A DNA stretch of 64,000 nucleotides from Nectonema munidae (GCA_030549495.1 JAUIRK010000928.1:819001-883000), one strand, 5' to 3'. Shown: positions 33,489-44,679, counted from the first letter of the stretch. The notes: generated by a model not told the origin, from the letters alone. Translations and numbers: made by a program.

Positions 33489-34567
33489 ATGTCCAACAAA
33501 AGGGCACGCTCGGAATCCGATCAACTGAACAAAACGACCGAAACTTTAAACAATTTATTCAATGATTTTATTGCTAAAACCTCTCTTTCCCCAAGTGACC
33601 AAATTATATTCAATGATCTCAAATACAATATAGCTCTACATTACATAAAAACCTTTGAAAATCCTATAGTAGAAACAACAGCACCAGAATCTTATGCTAA
33701 CGCTAGTAATAAATCCTTACCTGTATCGTCCTCCCAACAGAAAACAATACTAGCCCCAAATTCTACACCCAATATGAAAACTACCAACACCCCCTTGATC
33801 AAAAAGCATTTGGAACCCAACCTTACTCTAAAAATCTCGCCTCCCAACAATATCATATCTCAGAAAGAAAAAGCTATTCACCGCCAACATGTTATTAAAG
33901 GCCTTGAAACCAAAAATAACTCCCTCTCTATTACTAAAACCAGATCCTCACATACAGGAACCATCTACTTTCAATTCAAAAATTCACAACAAAAAGCAGC
34001 AGCTAAATCCTCTCTCTTAAAAACGGCGTCAGCGTTTGTGATTTACCCACTCCAATACCCAAATTTATTCTAAGAGGTATACCTAAAGAAATTAATATTA
34101 ATAATCTGACAGACACATTAGAAGAACAAAACGAAAACTTCAAAAGTATAGGAAAATTAGTGAATCCTACCCAACTAGGCAAGGAAGGAACCTTCTCCTA
34201 CACGGTACTAATTGAGCCAAGCAATCCTGAATTATTTAAATATCTCCGCAATCAACCAAAAATTTTTCTAGGATATAATCTGTTAACCCTAAATCTTTTT
34301 AAACCCAGAACTAAACAATGCGAAAATTGCCTTAAATACGGCCACTTGAAACAAAAATGTAATGCTTCATCCCCAAACTGCGCACACTGCGGCAACCGAG
34401 GACATTCACTAACATCTTGCACACACTCAAACGACTCAACCAAGATCACCTGCATCAATTGTAAATTACCACATATTGCAACATCCAAAACATGCAGTTT
34501 TTATATCAATCACAGTAACTCAATTCTAGCGCAACACATTAAAACTATAGATAATTACACATGTTAA
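33489..34567 (+). pseudogene. LINE ORF1 (nucleic-acid-binding, zinc knuckles) with one frameshift
   Basis: Starts MSNKRARSESDQLNKTTETL. The first frame runs to 34073, but protein homology leaves it at TTAAAAAC (34017-34024) and continues in the -1 frame as NGVSVCDLPTPIPKFILRGI and on to TAA at 34565-34567. The second part has three zinc knuckles: CENCLKYGHLKQKC, CAHCGNRGHSLTSC and CINCKLPHIATSKTC. ORF1 proteins of this type coat the RNA in the transport particle. The shift site is not a canonical X-XXY-YYZ slip site, so a one-base mutation is more likely than programmed frameshifting. The stop overlaps the ORF2 start in ATGTTAA, an arrangement suited to termination-reinitiation. Confidence 0.85.
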
Positions 34568-37500
34568 ATTTTCTGCACATCAACTTAAATCATTCTAAAA
34601 CGGCATGGGATAACCTTATTAATATAATTCTCTCCCAACAATACGATGTAATATCCATCAATGAACCCTACACACGCATACCTCACCTACTTGACCAATA
34701 CAAACTCATACACCTACCCCCTTTAAACGATTACTCCGCTTGCATCATAATAAAAACTTCCATTCTCAATACACCATTATACCAATTCTCCAACTCTAAC
34801 TACATCTTCACTCTTATCCACTCAACTACTACGCCACTAATCTTCTGTTCTCTTTACTCACAACCCTCTTCTTTACATCCTATTCCTTATCGTTTTGATA
34901 ATACACTAACCCAAATAAAAAACTACATCAACAAAAGTTTTTACCTCATTATTTCTACAGACCTAAATGCACGTTCATACTTATGGGATATAAAACAAAA
35001 TTTTCGTGGTTTGCAAACCCTCAATTTCCTTTCTGCCCATAACCTCACTATAGCTGATTCTAGCACATCACCAACTTTTCAAAGAAAACACCTAGACAAA
35101 ATATATCAATCCCACATCGACATCACCATTATCTCAAATGAATCACTTAAAATTATAAAAAATTGGAAGATTTGTGATACACCCTCAGCTTCAGACCACT
35201 CTTTTATATCTTTCCAAGCCAATCTTAATGCACTTAAAAAGATCAAACACAAACACCCCATTGGCAAACACATTTTCTGGTCAGCCTTCCTAAAATCCCT
35301 ACAATCAAAACTTTACAATACGGAAATGGAAACCAATACAACATCAGAACTAGAAAAATCAGCATTATTCCTTAACGAAACAATTTCAACTTCTATTATC
35401 TCTTCCACTCCTAACAACCCATTTCCGAAACGCAAAAACGCCTATTTCTGGAACCCCTACTTGAACAACCTAAAACACCAAATCAAACGCTCATCAAAAC
35501 TTATAAGAAGAATAAACACCCAGGATAACATTCAACATTACTTCCTACTAAAAAACCTGTACAAAAAAGAAATCAATAAAGCTAAAAAACAAGCCTGGAA
35601 AAAATTCACCACTCAAACTCCCTCCAACCCCTGGAGCACTATTCATAAAATCACTAATAAAAAATCCTCATCTCCATTGCCTCCCCATATACTCCCAGCA
35701 AACAACAATGAAGCATCACACTTGAACCCCTCCTTTCTCACCTCACTTTTTCCATCTGATTCACTAATAACCGACAACATTCACAATTCCATCATAAGAC
35801 TTAAAACTCAAGCATACTTACGCAACACCAACACCTTTGATTTTCCACGAATCACTATCACAGAACTCAACAATGCCGTAAACTCCTTCAAACCCAAACT
35901 AGCTTGCAGTTACGACCACATATCCATGAAACACGTTCGCAAAGCATACCATATTATTTATCCCCACATACTTCAATTATTCAACAGTTGCTTAAGACTA
36001 AGCTATTTTCCAAATATCTGGAAAATTAGCAAATTAATCTTAATTCCCAAACCAAATCGAGATCTCAATAACATAAAAAACTGGCGCCCCATATCTCTTT
36101 TACCGACAATAGGCAAAATCTTAGAGAAAATTCTGAGGAAGAGACTGTTACATTATAGCTTAAAAAATGGTCTCATTCACGCTAATCAATTTGCTTATCT
36201 TCCCAACAAAAGCTCAGAACTAGCACTTTCTCGCCTCACGCTCTTCCTCGAGTCCGCACTAAAGAATCATAAAATAGCCTCAACTTTATTCCTAGATATT
36301 GAAAATGCTTTTAACACTGCCTGGAACCCAGCTATTATTAATAATCTCATAGATAACACCTACCCCACATACATGATAAAATTCATACACAATTACCTCA
36401 ACCATCGCATTCTAATTCTAACTGAAAACAACAACTCATATATTCGCGAGCTCTCTCTCTCTACTCCTCAAGGAGGCAACTTATCTGACCTACTTTGGTT
36501 AATACTCATCAATCCACTTCTTGCCTTTATCAACAACAAGTCTGACTTTTCTCAGGGATTCTCCGATGATCTTCTTTTCTCCTTTTCTAGTTCTGAGCAA
36601 AACGAAAATCTTAAACAATCTGCTTCTTTACTAAAACAAATTCAATTCAAAGCCCAACAATTCAAAATTTCCTTTAACCCTAATAAATCCCACTTAATCC
36701 ACTTTACACGCAAAAGAATCAAACCTTTACCCTTACAACTGAACACAACAGACAAATTAGATCCTCAAAACCAAGTAAAATATCTCGGACTCACCTTTCA
36801 ACCCAATCTAAAATTCTCAACTCATTTCAAAAGCATCTCACAAAAACTAATCAAAACCCTTTTCTCTCTTAAAAACGGAATTTCTTACAAATGGGGACTT
36901 TCCCCAAAAATCACAAAATTCATTCATAAAAGTCTAATTTTCCCTGTCCTCAAATATGGAGTTCTCTCATGGGGCTCAGAGTTGAGACACCAGTCATCCA
37001 TCACTCATCTCAGCAAAATTCATCGCCTGTGTCTTCTTTCTATCACCAATGCCTATCACACTACACCAACTACAAAACTTGAATTATTCACTAACACGCT
37101 ACCGCTACACCTCAATCTAAAGAAAACGCTTCTTAAAAATTACCTTATAACTTTCTGCTCTACACCCCCACCACATCCTTTCACCAGCCTATACACAACT
37201 CAAACATCCCAATCCCTGCAGTACTACAATTCCTTATTAATTCAGTTTGCTCCTAACAAAACATCTTATCAAGTACTACCATTAAACCACCCAATCGAGC
37301 TCATCCACCCTTCTTCGTCTCCTCCTTACATCACAAACATCTGTCACCACAGATATCTTGCCCTAAACTCTATAGCTCACCAACGCACAACAAACAATAC
37401 CTGTTCACTTTCAATTTTCACTGACGGTTCTAAATCACAACACCGCTCTTCAGCTGCATGCGCTTTCTTCCTACAAAACACAAAAAACCCTTTTCTTATC

Positions 37501-38307
37501 CAACACACAAACCTAGATCCAGAAATCACTGCACACGAAACTGAAATTCACGCAGTACTACTATCCTGCAACATACTCCTTAATAACCTAACTTCCTTTT
37601 CTACCTCCTTCAAATACATAACTTTTTTCACAGACTCGCAAAATTTAATAAAAAACCTAAAACTCGAAAATAAAATCTCACACTCAACTTATAGTTTAGC
37701 ACGCAAACTTATTCACCTATCCAATCACTTTGCAGTAAAAATCGTCTGGTGCCCAGCTCATTCCAGCTGTTTTGAAAATTACCTCGTTGACTATATCGCA
37801 AAATCAAATATCTCCGATTCTCAGATCCTACCCCTATTTTCTCTACCCATCTCCACTTTTACAAATACTATAACCAACTCTACACTACTGCAGTGGCAAC
37901 AATCTATCGACTCAACCATCACATCACCTCTGACATCTATGCCATTATCACAACTCATTTTAAAGAAACACTTTCACTCACTCCCTCGGAACATCATTCG
38001 CTGGCTCTCATCCCATTGCCCTTGTAATGCATACTTCTTCAAATTCAAACTTCACTCAAACCCTTTCTGTCGTTACAGCTGTTCGTACATTGAAACACCT
38101 ACACATATCCTCCTTTATTGTCCAATTTTTGATTCTCACCGACACCAACTCCTTGATAAAAGTCGCTTCTTTTTTAAAGATATTCCATCCTCTTTACATG
38201 ATCTTCTACAACATCCACTACTCATCAAACATCTCTCCCTTCTCATAACCACAATCGAACCTATACTCTCTGCAACCCAAACACTCATTCCTCCCTCAAA
38301 TATCTAA
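34561..38307 (+). CDS. LINE ORF2: endonuclease, reverse transcriptase, RNase H
   Basis: 1248 aa, uninterrupted, ATG at 34561 overlapping the ORF1 stop by 7 nt. Residues 1 to about 230: apurinic-type endonuclease with INEPYTR, STDLNARSYLWD and a SASDHSF end motif. About 440-760: reverse transcriptase with NWRPISLLPTIGKILEKIL, motif A FLDIENAFNTAW, motif B STPQGGNLSDLL and motif C FSDDLLF, where F-S replaces the usual Y-A but both catalytic Asp remain. About 950-1080: RNase H with FTDGSK, ETEIHAV, FTDSQN and WCPAHSS...VDYIAK (D-E-D-H-D). About 1150-1185: Cys/His segment CRYSCSYIETPTHILLYCPI. It nicks target DNA, reverse-transcribes and clears the RNA. All key residues are present, so it could be active, though ORF1 is broken. 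Confidence 0.93.
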   Translation: MLNFLHINLNHSKTAWDNLINIILSQQYDVISINEPYTRIPHLLDQYKLIHLPPLNDYSACIIIKTSILNTPLYQFSNSNYIFTLIHSTTTPLIFCSLYSQPSSLHPIPYRFDNTLTQIKNYINKSFYLIISTDLNARSYLWDIKQNFRGLQTLNFLSAHNLTIADSSTSPTFQRKHLDKIYQSHIDITIISNESLKIIKNWKICDTPSASDHSFISFQANLNALKKIKHKHPIGKHIFWSAFLKSLQSKLYNTEMETNTTSELEKSALFLNETISTSIISSTPNNPFPKRKNAYFWNPYLNNLKHQIKRSSKLIRRINTQDNIQHYFLLKNLYKKEINKAKKQAWKKFTTQTPSNPWSTIHKITNKKSSSPLPPHILPANNNEASHLNPSFLTSLFPSDSLITDNIHNSIIRLKTQAYLRNTNTFDFPRITITELNNAVNSFKPKLACSYDHISMKHVRKAYHIIYPHILQLFNSCLRLSYFPNIWKISKLILIPKPNRDLNNIKNWRPISLLPTIGKILEKILRKRLLHYSLKNGLIHANQFAYLPNKSSELALSRLTLFLESALKNHKIASTLFLDIENAFNTAWNPAIINNLIDNTYPTYMIKFIHNYLNHRILILTENNNSYIRELSLSTPQGGNLSDLLWLILINPLLAFINNKSDFSQGFSDDLLFSFSSSEQNENLKQSASLLKQIQFKAQQFKISFNPNKSHLIHFTRKRIKPLPLQLNTTDKLDPQNQVKYLGLTFQPNLKFSTHFKSISQKLIKTLFSLKNGISYKWGLSPKITKFIHKSLIFPVLKYGVLSWGSELRHQSSITHLSKIHRLCLLSITNAYHTTPTTKLELFTNTLPLHLNLKKTLLKNYLITFCSTPPPHPFTSLYTTQTSQSLQYYNSLLIQFAPNKTSYQVLPLNHPIELIHPSSSPPYITNICHHRYLALNSIAHQRTTNNTCSLSIFTDGSKSQHRSSAACAFFLQNTKNPFLIQHTNLDPEITAHETEIHAVLLSCNILLNNLTSFSTSFKYITFFTDSQNLIKNLKLENKISHSTYSLARKLIHLSNHFAVKIVWCPAHSSCFENYLVDYIAKSNISDSQILPLFSLPISTFTNTITNSTLLQWQQSIDSTITSPLTSMPLSQLILKKHFHSLPRNIIRWLSSHCPCNAYFFKFKLHSNPFCRYSCSYIETPTHILLYCPIFDSHRHQLLDKSRFFFKDIPSSLHDLLQHPLLIKHLSLLITTIEPILSATQTLIPPSNI

Positions 38308-38528
38308 TAACAATAAGCCACTATCACCACTAATCCATGCATTCCACAAAACAATCTAATGTCTACACCCATAAAAATCTTCCAAATTTTCTTTTTCTAT
38401 TTCAGAAAGACCCACAAAACTAAACTTACACTTTGAAGACCAAATTCCAGCAGACTTGCAAGCATATCAGCTCCAGCTGGAAAGTGCTTAGAAATCTCCA
38501 TACCTACCTACCTACCTACTCTTTTCGT

Positions 38529-39510
38529 TTTAATCCAAAAAGGGGTTTAAATTTGAAATTTAAATATAGTCACCAATAACTTTAAAATGCTTTATGGATT
38601 TAAAAATTCTTCTCTTGTGTTTTATGTTTGGTTAGAATTTTCTTCCCTATAGACTAAAAGAATCAAGTATTTCTTTAATAAAAAAAGTTAATGAATTTTA
38701 TAATGATAATGTGCATCTCTTTGAAAATGTATCCATGTCATTACTTTCATTTAAAAAAAAATAATAAAAAATTATCTTCTGAGTACATAAAATTTAATCT
38801 AGACTTTACCTTTTGTTTTCCATCTGAACTTTTAAGTTGTAGTTGTTGGTTTGCAAAAAAAAAATTTTTATGTATCCAACTCGAAAAATCTAATTCACGG
38901 CCATATTTGGCTATTGATTTTTTCTATAATGATAATTTTGAAAAAGATGATATAGTTCTTCATGTGTATATATATTCAGTGGCGGATGAAGGAATTTTAA
39001 GTGGGGGGGGGGGGGGGGGGGGGGGGGAGGAGAGTATGAAGAAAATATATATATACAAAATGACAAGTTAAAAAGTATTTTTTTAAAGGTGAAGTAAGCG
39101 AAAAACGTATGATTGAAATTTAAAAGTTCAAATTAAATTTTAATACAGGTTTTATTTAAAAAAAATCAAATAATAAAAACATTTCTTCTATTTGTATCAC
39201 AAGTAGAGGGATGTATCCCCTCATCCCCCTCTAGATCCGCCCCTGTATATATTATAAATATTAACATATATACACATTGTTTGCTCCACTTTATTACCTT
39301 TGTGAACTCTCTTTTTTTTATAATAAAATTCTCTATCTCTCTATTTTATATTTATATTGTTGTTTTATTTTATGTTTGGTGAGACAATAACCTGTCTGCT
39401 TGGCTCCACCATGTTCTTATATTATTATAAATAACATGAATATTATTATTGTTTTCTTTGTTATGCGAAATAAATTCTTCTTCTTCTTCTTCTTCTTCTT
39501 CTTCTACAAA
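38529..39510 (+). pseudogene. LINE 3' end (C-terminus, 3' UTR, TTC-repeat tail)
   Basis: Contains FYNDNVHLFENVSMSLLSFK near 38696-38755, the C-terminal end of the ORF2 type seen at 16480-16700 (reverse). A 3' UTR follows with GACAATAACCTGTCTGCTTG then GCTCCACCATG (39383-39413), and a TTC repeat (about 39475-39505) preceded by TTTGTTATGCGAAATAAA. The same tail closes 42900-42990 and, reversed, 44187-44225. A hAT-like MITE (38977-39245) is inserted in the UTR. Confidence 0.65.
38977..39245. mobile_element. hAT-like MITE with 8-bp target duplication and poly-G tract
   Basis: Perfect 8-bp duplication TATATATT on both sides (38969-38976 and 39246-39253). The left end CAGTGGCGGAT and the reverse complement of the right end CAGGGGCGGAT match at 10 of 11 positions. 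A run of 25 G lies just inside the left end (39003-39027). The 8-bp duplication and CAG-starting ends are hAT hallmarks. It has no coding capacity. Confidence 0.85.
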
Positions 39511-39719
39511 GCTTCAAAATTTAAAAATTCAAAGGAAATATTTTTGTTTTAAATACAAATTTAAATGTTTAATATTTTGTTTTAAATGTTTTTTCATGTG
39601 ATTATTGGACACTTTAATGTTATTTTTTAATTTAAATTTATGTTATTTGTGAACCATATTTTTTTGTTGCAATGAATTTTTTCTCCCTCGCTTTATAATA
39701 TAATGTTATTTTTTCTATG

Positions 39720-42700
39720 AAGTTTTGTGTTACGACTATAACTAGATCTCAGCACGAAGCCCTTAATGATAATTTTTTTAATGATAGTATATTTGCATAC
39801 GATACTATTGTTTTGGAATCAGGAATATCAGTTCATTCCAATTTTTTTCATTAATCATGAAGTAGCGAAAGAGGTTATACTTTAAATTTTAACGTTATTG
39901 ATAATTATTATGAAACAAATTTTTTTGAATCCTTTTCAATAGAAATATTACTATCCTGTAACAACAGTATAATAATACATAATATATATCGTCCACCATC
40001 TCTAAGTCCAAACTTATCTTTCTTTATTGATGAGTTCTCTAACTTTTTAATCACTAAGGTATCTTCTACATATAATAACATTTTAATAGGAGTTTTCAAT
40101 ATTGATCTCCTAAAAGTTGATGTTTCTGAGAATGTTTCTGATTTCTTAAATGTTTTGCAATCTAATTTCTTAAAACCTGCCATAACAGGAATAACACGAG
40201 ATATATCAGGAACTTTAATAGACAATATTTTTATACCAATAAACGTATCTATTTATAAATCTTTTATCTTCTCTACATCATTATCGGATCATAATATTAT
40301 TTTATTATCTTTGAACATAAAGGAATCATGCTCATCTTTTCGTTTTTCGAAATCATTTAATGAAAATAAATTCGTTGAAAAAATAACTAGATTTGATTGG
40401 TTTAACTTTACTAACCTAATCTTGATCTGCCTGAAGAATTGGCCAATTCGATTAATTTTAAAATTGCAAAAATAGTAAATGAGTGCACTAAAATTATGAT
40501 ATTAAATAAAAATTCAAAATATAATCATAAATAAAATTATTGGATAACATTTGATTTACTCAATCTGATTAAAATAAGAGATATCTGTCATGCAAAGTTA
40601 AAAAATGTAATACAAATCCCAAACTCAAAAAGGAATTTATTAAATATAGAAACGAGGTTAAAACTAAAATCAAACATTTGAAAAAATTATTATTCTAAAA
40701 TCTTTAGCGGTATAGGTTCACCCAAGGACACTTGGAATAAAATTAATAAAATAATTAAACCATGTAAAAATGAAAAATATGCGATTAAAATAAATGATAA
40801 AATAGAAACTAACTTAGAAACAATTACGAATATGTTTAATGATCAGTTTACATCAATCACAGACACAGCTAATGATGACAATATAAATGATAACGTATCT
40901 AATTATCTTGAAAAAGTTAATCATCGATTTACTCTAAGTAAAATAAATGAAATCGACATTATTACTGCAATGAATGAAATCAAATCAAAAAATTCATGTG
41001 ATATCAGCAATATTTCAATATATAAATTGAGTTTGATATTAAACTATATAATCAAATATCTAGTTATTGCGTTCAATTCATGTATCGAGTTCAGTGTATA
41101 TCCTACTTCATTTAAACTTGCAAAGTTGATTCCCGTTTTCAAAAAAGGAAATAAATTTTCAATCAATAATTATAGGCCTATAAATATTTCAATACGCTAT
41201 CAAAACTTTTCGAAAAAATTATATATAACCAGATTCATTCATATATAAACAAATTAAATTTATTATACAAATATCATTTTGGGTTTAGATCTAAATATAG
41301 TACAGAACATCTACATATATTTTTTTTAGAAAAAATCCAATATTATTTAGATAACTCAGATAGTGTTATAGCTATATTTCTCGATTTAAGTAAAGCGTTC
41401 GATACGATTTCACATTCAAAACTTTTAATAAAATTGGATCATTTTGGCTTTTCTCAGTCTACTATATCTTTTTTTGAATCATATCTTTCATATAGACAAC
41501 AACTTGTTACTATAGACAATATAAATTCCTCGATAAAACATACTTCTTCTGGAGTACCTCAGGGTTTCATTTTGGAGCCAATACTGTTTTGCTTATATAT
41601 AAATGATATTTACACTTCAAATTCGATATTTGATTATTACTTGTTTGCTGATGACATAACACTATTATTACCACTTTCTAGATTTAGTACCCTTTCTAAT
41701 ATTTCTGAGGATATTTCTTCAAACTTAAATTCAATAGACAAATGGTGCACTGCAAATTCTCTGAAGATAAATCATGATAAATCAAAAGCAATGGTATTTT
41801 CTAACAACAATATTACTTGTCGCAAATTATATGCCAGTAGGTTTGGTCTTGAGATAGTTGATAAGTTTAATCTTTTAGGTTTAATGGTGAACAATAAGTG
41901 TTCATGGTCAGATCATGTAAATTACTTGTCTTCTAAAGTAAGCAGTGTACTTGGTTTGTTTAAAAGATTTAAAAATGATTTCAATATAAACATTAAATTA
42001 AATTTATATAATTCTTTGGTGTTACCTCATTTTATTTTTAAATTAAAAATAAAAATTGCGGTCATGCTAATATTTCTAAGCTTGAAATTTTACAAAAGAA
42101 AGTTTTAAGAACAGTATTTAATTTAAAGTACAGAGAGCACACCACACCATCGTTTGTTAATAATAATTTATTGAAATTAAAGGATATATATCATGTTCAG
42201 ATATCAAAATTTATATACAAATACAATCATAATATGCTTCCTATAATTTTCAATGATTGGATTCCCTCAATATATCAAAATCCACATCACTCGCTGCGGT
42301 TTCCAACTAAATTTGTAACCCCATATTTTAGGCTTCCAACTTCTAAAAGGTATTTAAAATATAGAGTAATATGCTTTTGGAATGAATTTTTATATAACTC
42401 GGAACTCATTTGTACTTCGTCTTATAATTTTAAATATAAAATAAAAGAATACTTTATAAGTAAATATGAAATGAATTGTATAATTGAGGATTGTTTCTTA
42501 TGTTCAACCTAGTAACACTAACTCCTATTTATAGTATATATACCCTCATCTTGAGTATTCTGAATAATTTTCTCCATAATTATACATAAATATTTATCAA
42601 ACCCTGTCTTCATATATGATTCGTAGCATTTGTATAATCTTTCCTTCTTTGTGATGTTTTTTTCTTTCTTTTTTTACTATTTAGTTATTTATTCGCCATT

Positions 42701-42990
42701 CTTTTATATGATGTAATTATTTATTTTATGATTATTATATAAACTATCTTCAAATACATTTTTTACATATATTGGTAACTTTTCTATATTTGTTCTGGAT
42801 AAAATGAATTCTATTAGGATACTCATACCAGCGGCTTGAAATGGCCTTTTGAGTTTCCTCGCATTTTAACGTGAAATTTGTAATACATCTTTTCTTCATA
42901 AATATTTTATAATGATGAAATGACATGAATATTATTATTGTTTTCTTTGTTATGCGAAATAAATTCTTCTTCTTCTTCTTTTTTTCTTCT
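39720..42990 (+). pseudogene. CR1/Jockey-like LINE, 5'-truncated and mutated
   Basis: Endonuclease remains at 39840-40330: NIYRPPSLSPNLSFFIDEF, IGVFNIDLLK (the usual Asp of GDFN is Val), SGTLIDNIFI and SLSDHNII. Reverse transcriptase follows: KLIPVFKKGNKFSINNYRPI near 41120-41180, FLDLSKAFDTI near 41380, SSGVPQGFILEPILFCLYIN near 41550-41610, YYLFADDITLLLPL near 41637-41675, then YLSSKVSSVLGLFKRFK. A C-terminal domain at 42171-42512 ends in a stop. The 3' UTR ends with TTTGTTATGCGAAATAAA and a short TTC repeat. Frame changes and stops between 40400 and 42110 make it inactive. There is no RNase H, as usual for this group. Confidence 0.82.
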
Positions 42991-43109
42991 TATATATATT
43001 TTTCCCCTTTTTTCAAATAAAATGAAATATTTGAAATATATTTTTTAACTTCTTTAGCCACAAATCTCTTTAACTCTTTCACACAATTTCTTTCTCCACC
43101 CCTCAAACA

Positions 43110-43460
43110 ACATGGATTTACAATATTGGCTGCGTCAATCTCATCAACCCCCTTCTGGATATTCTAGTCTACTAAATCAAGTTATCCTGATGCTACTCTT
43201 ATAATCTCCTTTACGCATGTACAAGCTCATTCTAAAACTAGTCTTATACACTTCATTCTCAAGCACTCCTTAAAAATATTCATGCAAATATATCATTATT
43301 GTGATTCTCAGTCAAACATCCCTAAACATTTTTATCGACTGCATTACAAAGCAATCCCTTTCAAAACATATATAACACATTTATTATCTCTACCTTTCAT
43401 TGCTTTTATTAATAATAAATTAAGTTATATTAAATCAAATTACTTAAGAAAATAATCAGT
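43110..43460 (+). other. C-rich open frame of unknown origin
   Basis: A plus frame of about 95 codons without a clear ATG reads ISFTHVQAHSKTSLIHFILK, then HYCDSQSNIPKHFYRLHYKA and IAFINNKLSYIK, ending in TAA near 43455. The C-rich coding-strand composition recalls the I-group-like LINE at 33262-38512. It may be a fragment of a related element; no motif was recognised. Confidence 0.25.
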
Positions 43461-43694
43461 TTTTGGAAACATGTATCTTAACCTTTTTACTTTTAATTTG
43501 TTAATCAATCTTTATATAAGTTAAAATAGATTTTGATTGTTATTTAACAACAAACATGTGTACAATAAATTTCTTCTTATGTGTGAAGCATTGTACCAGA
43601 AAATAAGAAGTGGCTATTATTATGTAGATAATATATTTTACATTTATTTAAAGCTTTAAAGAGTTTTAGTTTTCTTTAGAGTTTTTAAATCATA

Positions 43695-43910
43695 TATCTT
43701 CAGCTGCTCAGAATTAGTATATATAAGACATTATTCGAAGTCCCATCCAATTGAACAAGGAGTTCCACATAGATCTATCCTTGCACTACTTCTTTTCTCA
43801 ATTTTATGTCACTAAAGTATGCGCATCCTATAACTATTTTCTATATGGGGATTACATAACATTGATAATCCCTTATTTATCTTTTGAAAGTTTAGGTTAA
43901 CTCAAATTTT
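43695..43910 (+). pseudogene. LINE reverse-transcriptase scrap
   Basis: Reads GVPHRSILALLLFSI (degraded GVPQGSILGPLLF) near 43770 and, in another frame, FLYGDYITLIIPYLSFESL (degraded YADD region) near 43835-43890. It is fused directly to the composite-repeat end that follows. Confidence 0.6.
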
Positions 43911-44045
43911 TATAGGCTTAATCATATCCCTTCAAATTTTGTGACTTTTCCTAAAATCGCTAGCTGCATCTTTTGATACCATTTTCATGGTAGTTGAATG
44001 ACACTTTCATGTCCAAAACTTAGAGTCTATATTATATACTACTTT
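43895..44045 (-). repeat. composite family 3' terminal block, copy D
   Basis: The minus strand carries GTGTCATTCAACTACCATGA then AAATGGTATCAAAAGATGCA and GCTAGCGATTTTAGG, matching 13150-13210 (copy F), 47890-47950 (copy C) and 27290-27180 (copy B, reversed). Only this end of the family is present. TTAA occurs at about 43898. Confidence 0.7.
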
Positions 44046-44186
44046 GAAAAAAGGCATATTGTGTGTACTTGTCCCCATATTAGTCAAAGATTTTTTTAAT
44101 GATATGAACATCTACCTGTTTTTCAATATCGCTCACTCATCTAAAAAAAGATAAAATATTTAAAGTAAATTCTGTTAAGTTTTAGA

Positions 44187-44225
44187 AAAGAAGAAGAAGA
44201 ATTTATTTCGCATAACAAAAAAAAA
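44187..44225 (-). repeat. LINE 3' tail, inverted solo copy
   Basis: The minus strand reads TTTGTTATGCGAAATAAA followed by TTCTTCTTCTTC, the same tail as at 39475-39505 and 42950-42990. It is 5'-truncated so far that only the tail and perhaps some adjacent UTR remain. Confidence 0.65.
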
Positions 44226-44679
44226 AAATAATATATTTCTCTCTTTTTCATTATTTAAAATATTTTTGGAGAAAAAAGATATTTCAAATTTCTCTTTTAA
44301 AAACGGGAGAAAACAAAAAAACCCCTCCCCCCCCGTGGGTTTGATTTTATTAATTAAATTTTTTTTTCCAAAAAATATATAAGAAATTTATAAAATTTTT
44401 TAATAAATGATTTTTAAATAAGTTTATATTATATTCATAAAATACATCATTACAACAAAGAAAAGAAGGGAAAAATAACTAAATAGTAAAAAAAGGAAGA
44501 AAAAAAACATCACAAAGAAGGAAAGATCACAGAAAAACTAAATGTTAAAAAATTAGAAAAATTTAAGAAGCTTTTAATAAATTATATATCATGTCAAATA
44601 TAATTTGTGATTTTTTTCAAATGACATTCTTACTTTTTTATTTATGTAATAAAATTTATAATTTGACTTTAGAACAAAT

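Larger units (their letters stand above)
33262..38512 (+). mobile_element. nearly intact I-group-like LINE with two ORFs
   Basis: Flanked by a perfect 16-bp target-site duplication, TACCTACTCTTTTCGT (33246-33261 and 38513-38528); the 3' tail is a TACC repeat that merges into it. Contents: a 5' UTR of about 227 bp, ORF1 (zinc knuckles), ORF2 (endonuclease, reverse transcriptase, RNase H, zinc motif) and a 3' UTR of about 200 bp. The coding strand is rich in C and A and poor in G, unlike the surrounding genome. The perfect duplication and full ORF2 point to a young insertion. RNase H after the RT places it with I-like elements (I, LOA and relatives), not CR1. Confidence 0.92.

Noticed and set aside
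33262..38512. Retrovirus or LTR retrotransposon
   Set aside because: There are no LTRs, protease or integrase; endonuclease precedes the RT, and the tail and target duplication fit a non-LTR element.
39003..39027. 25-G run as an assembly gap artefact
   Set aside because: It sits inside a MITE with perfect 8-bp duplication, so the context is real, although the exact length may be inaccurate.
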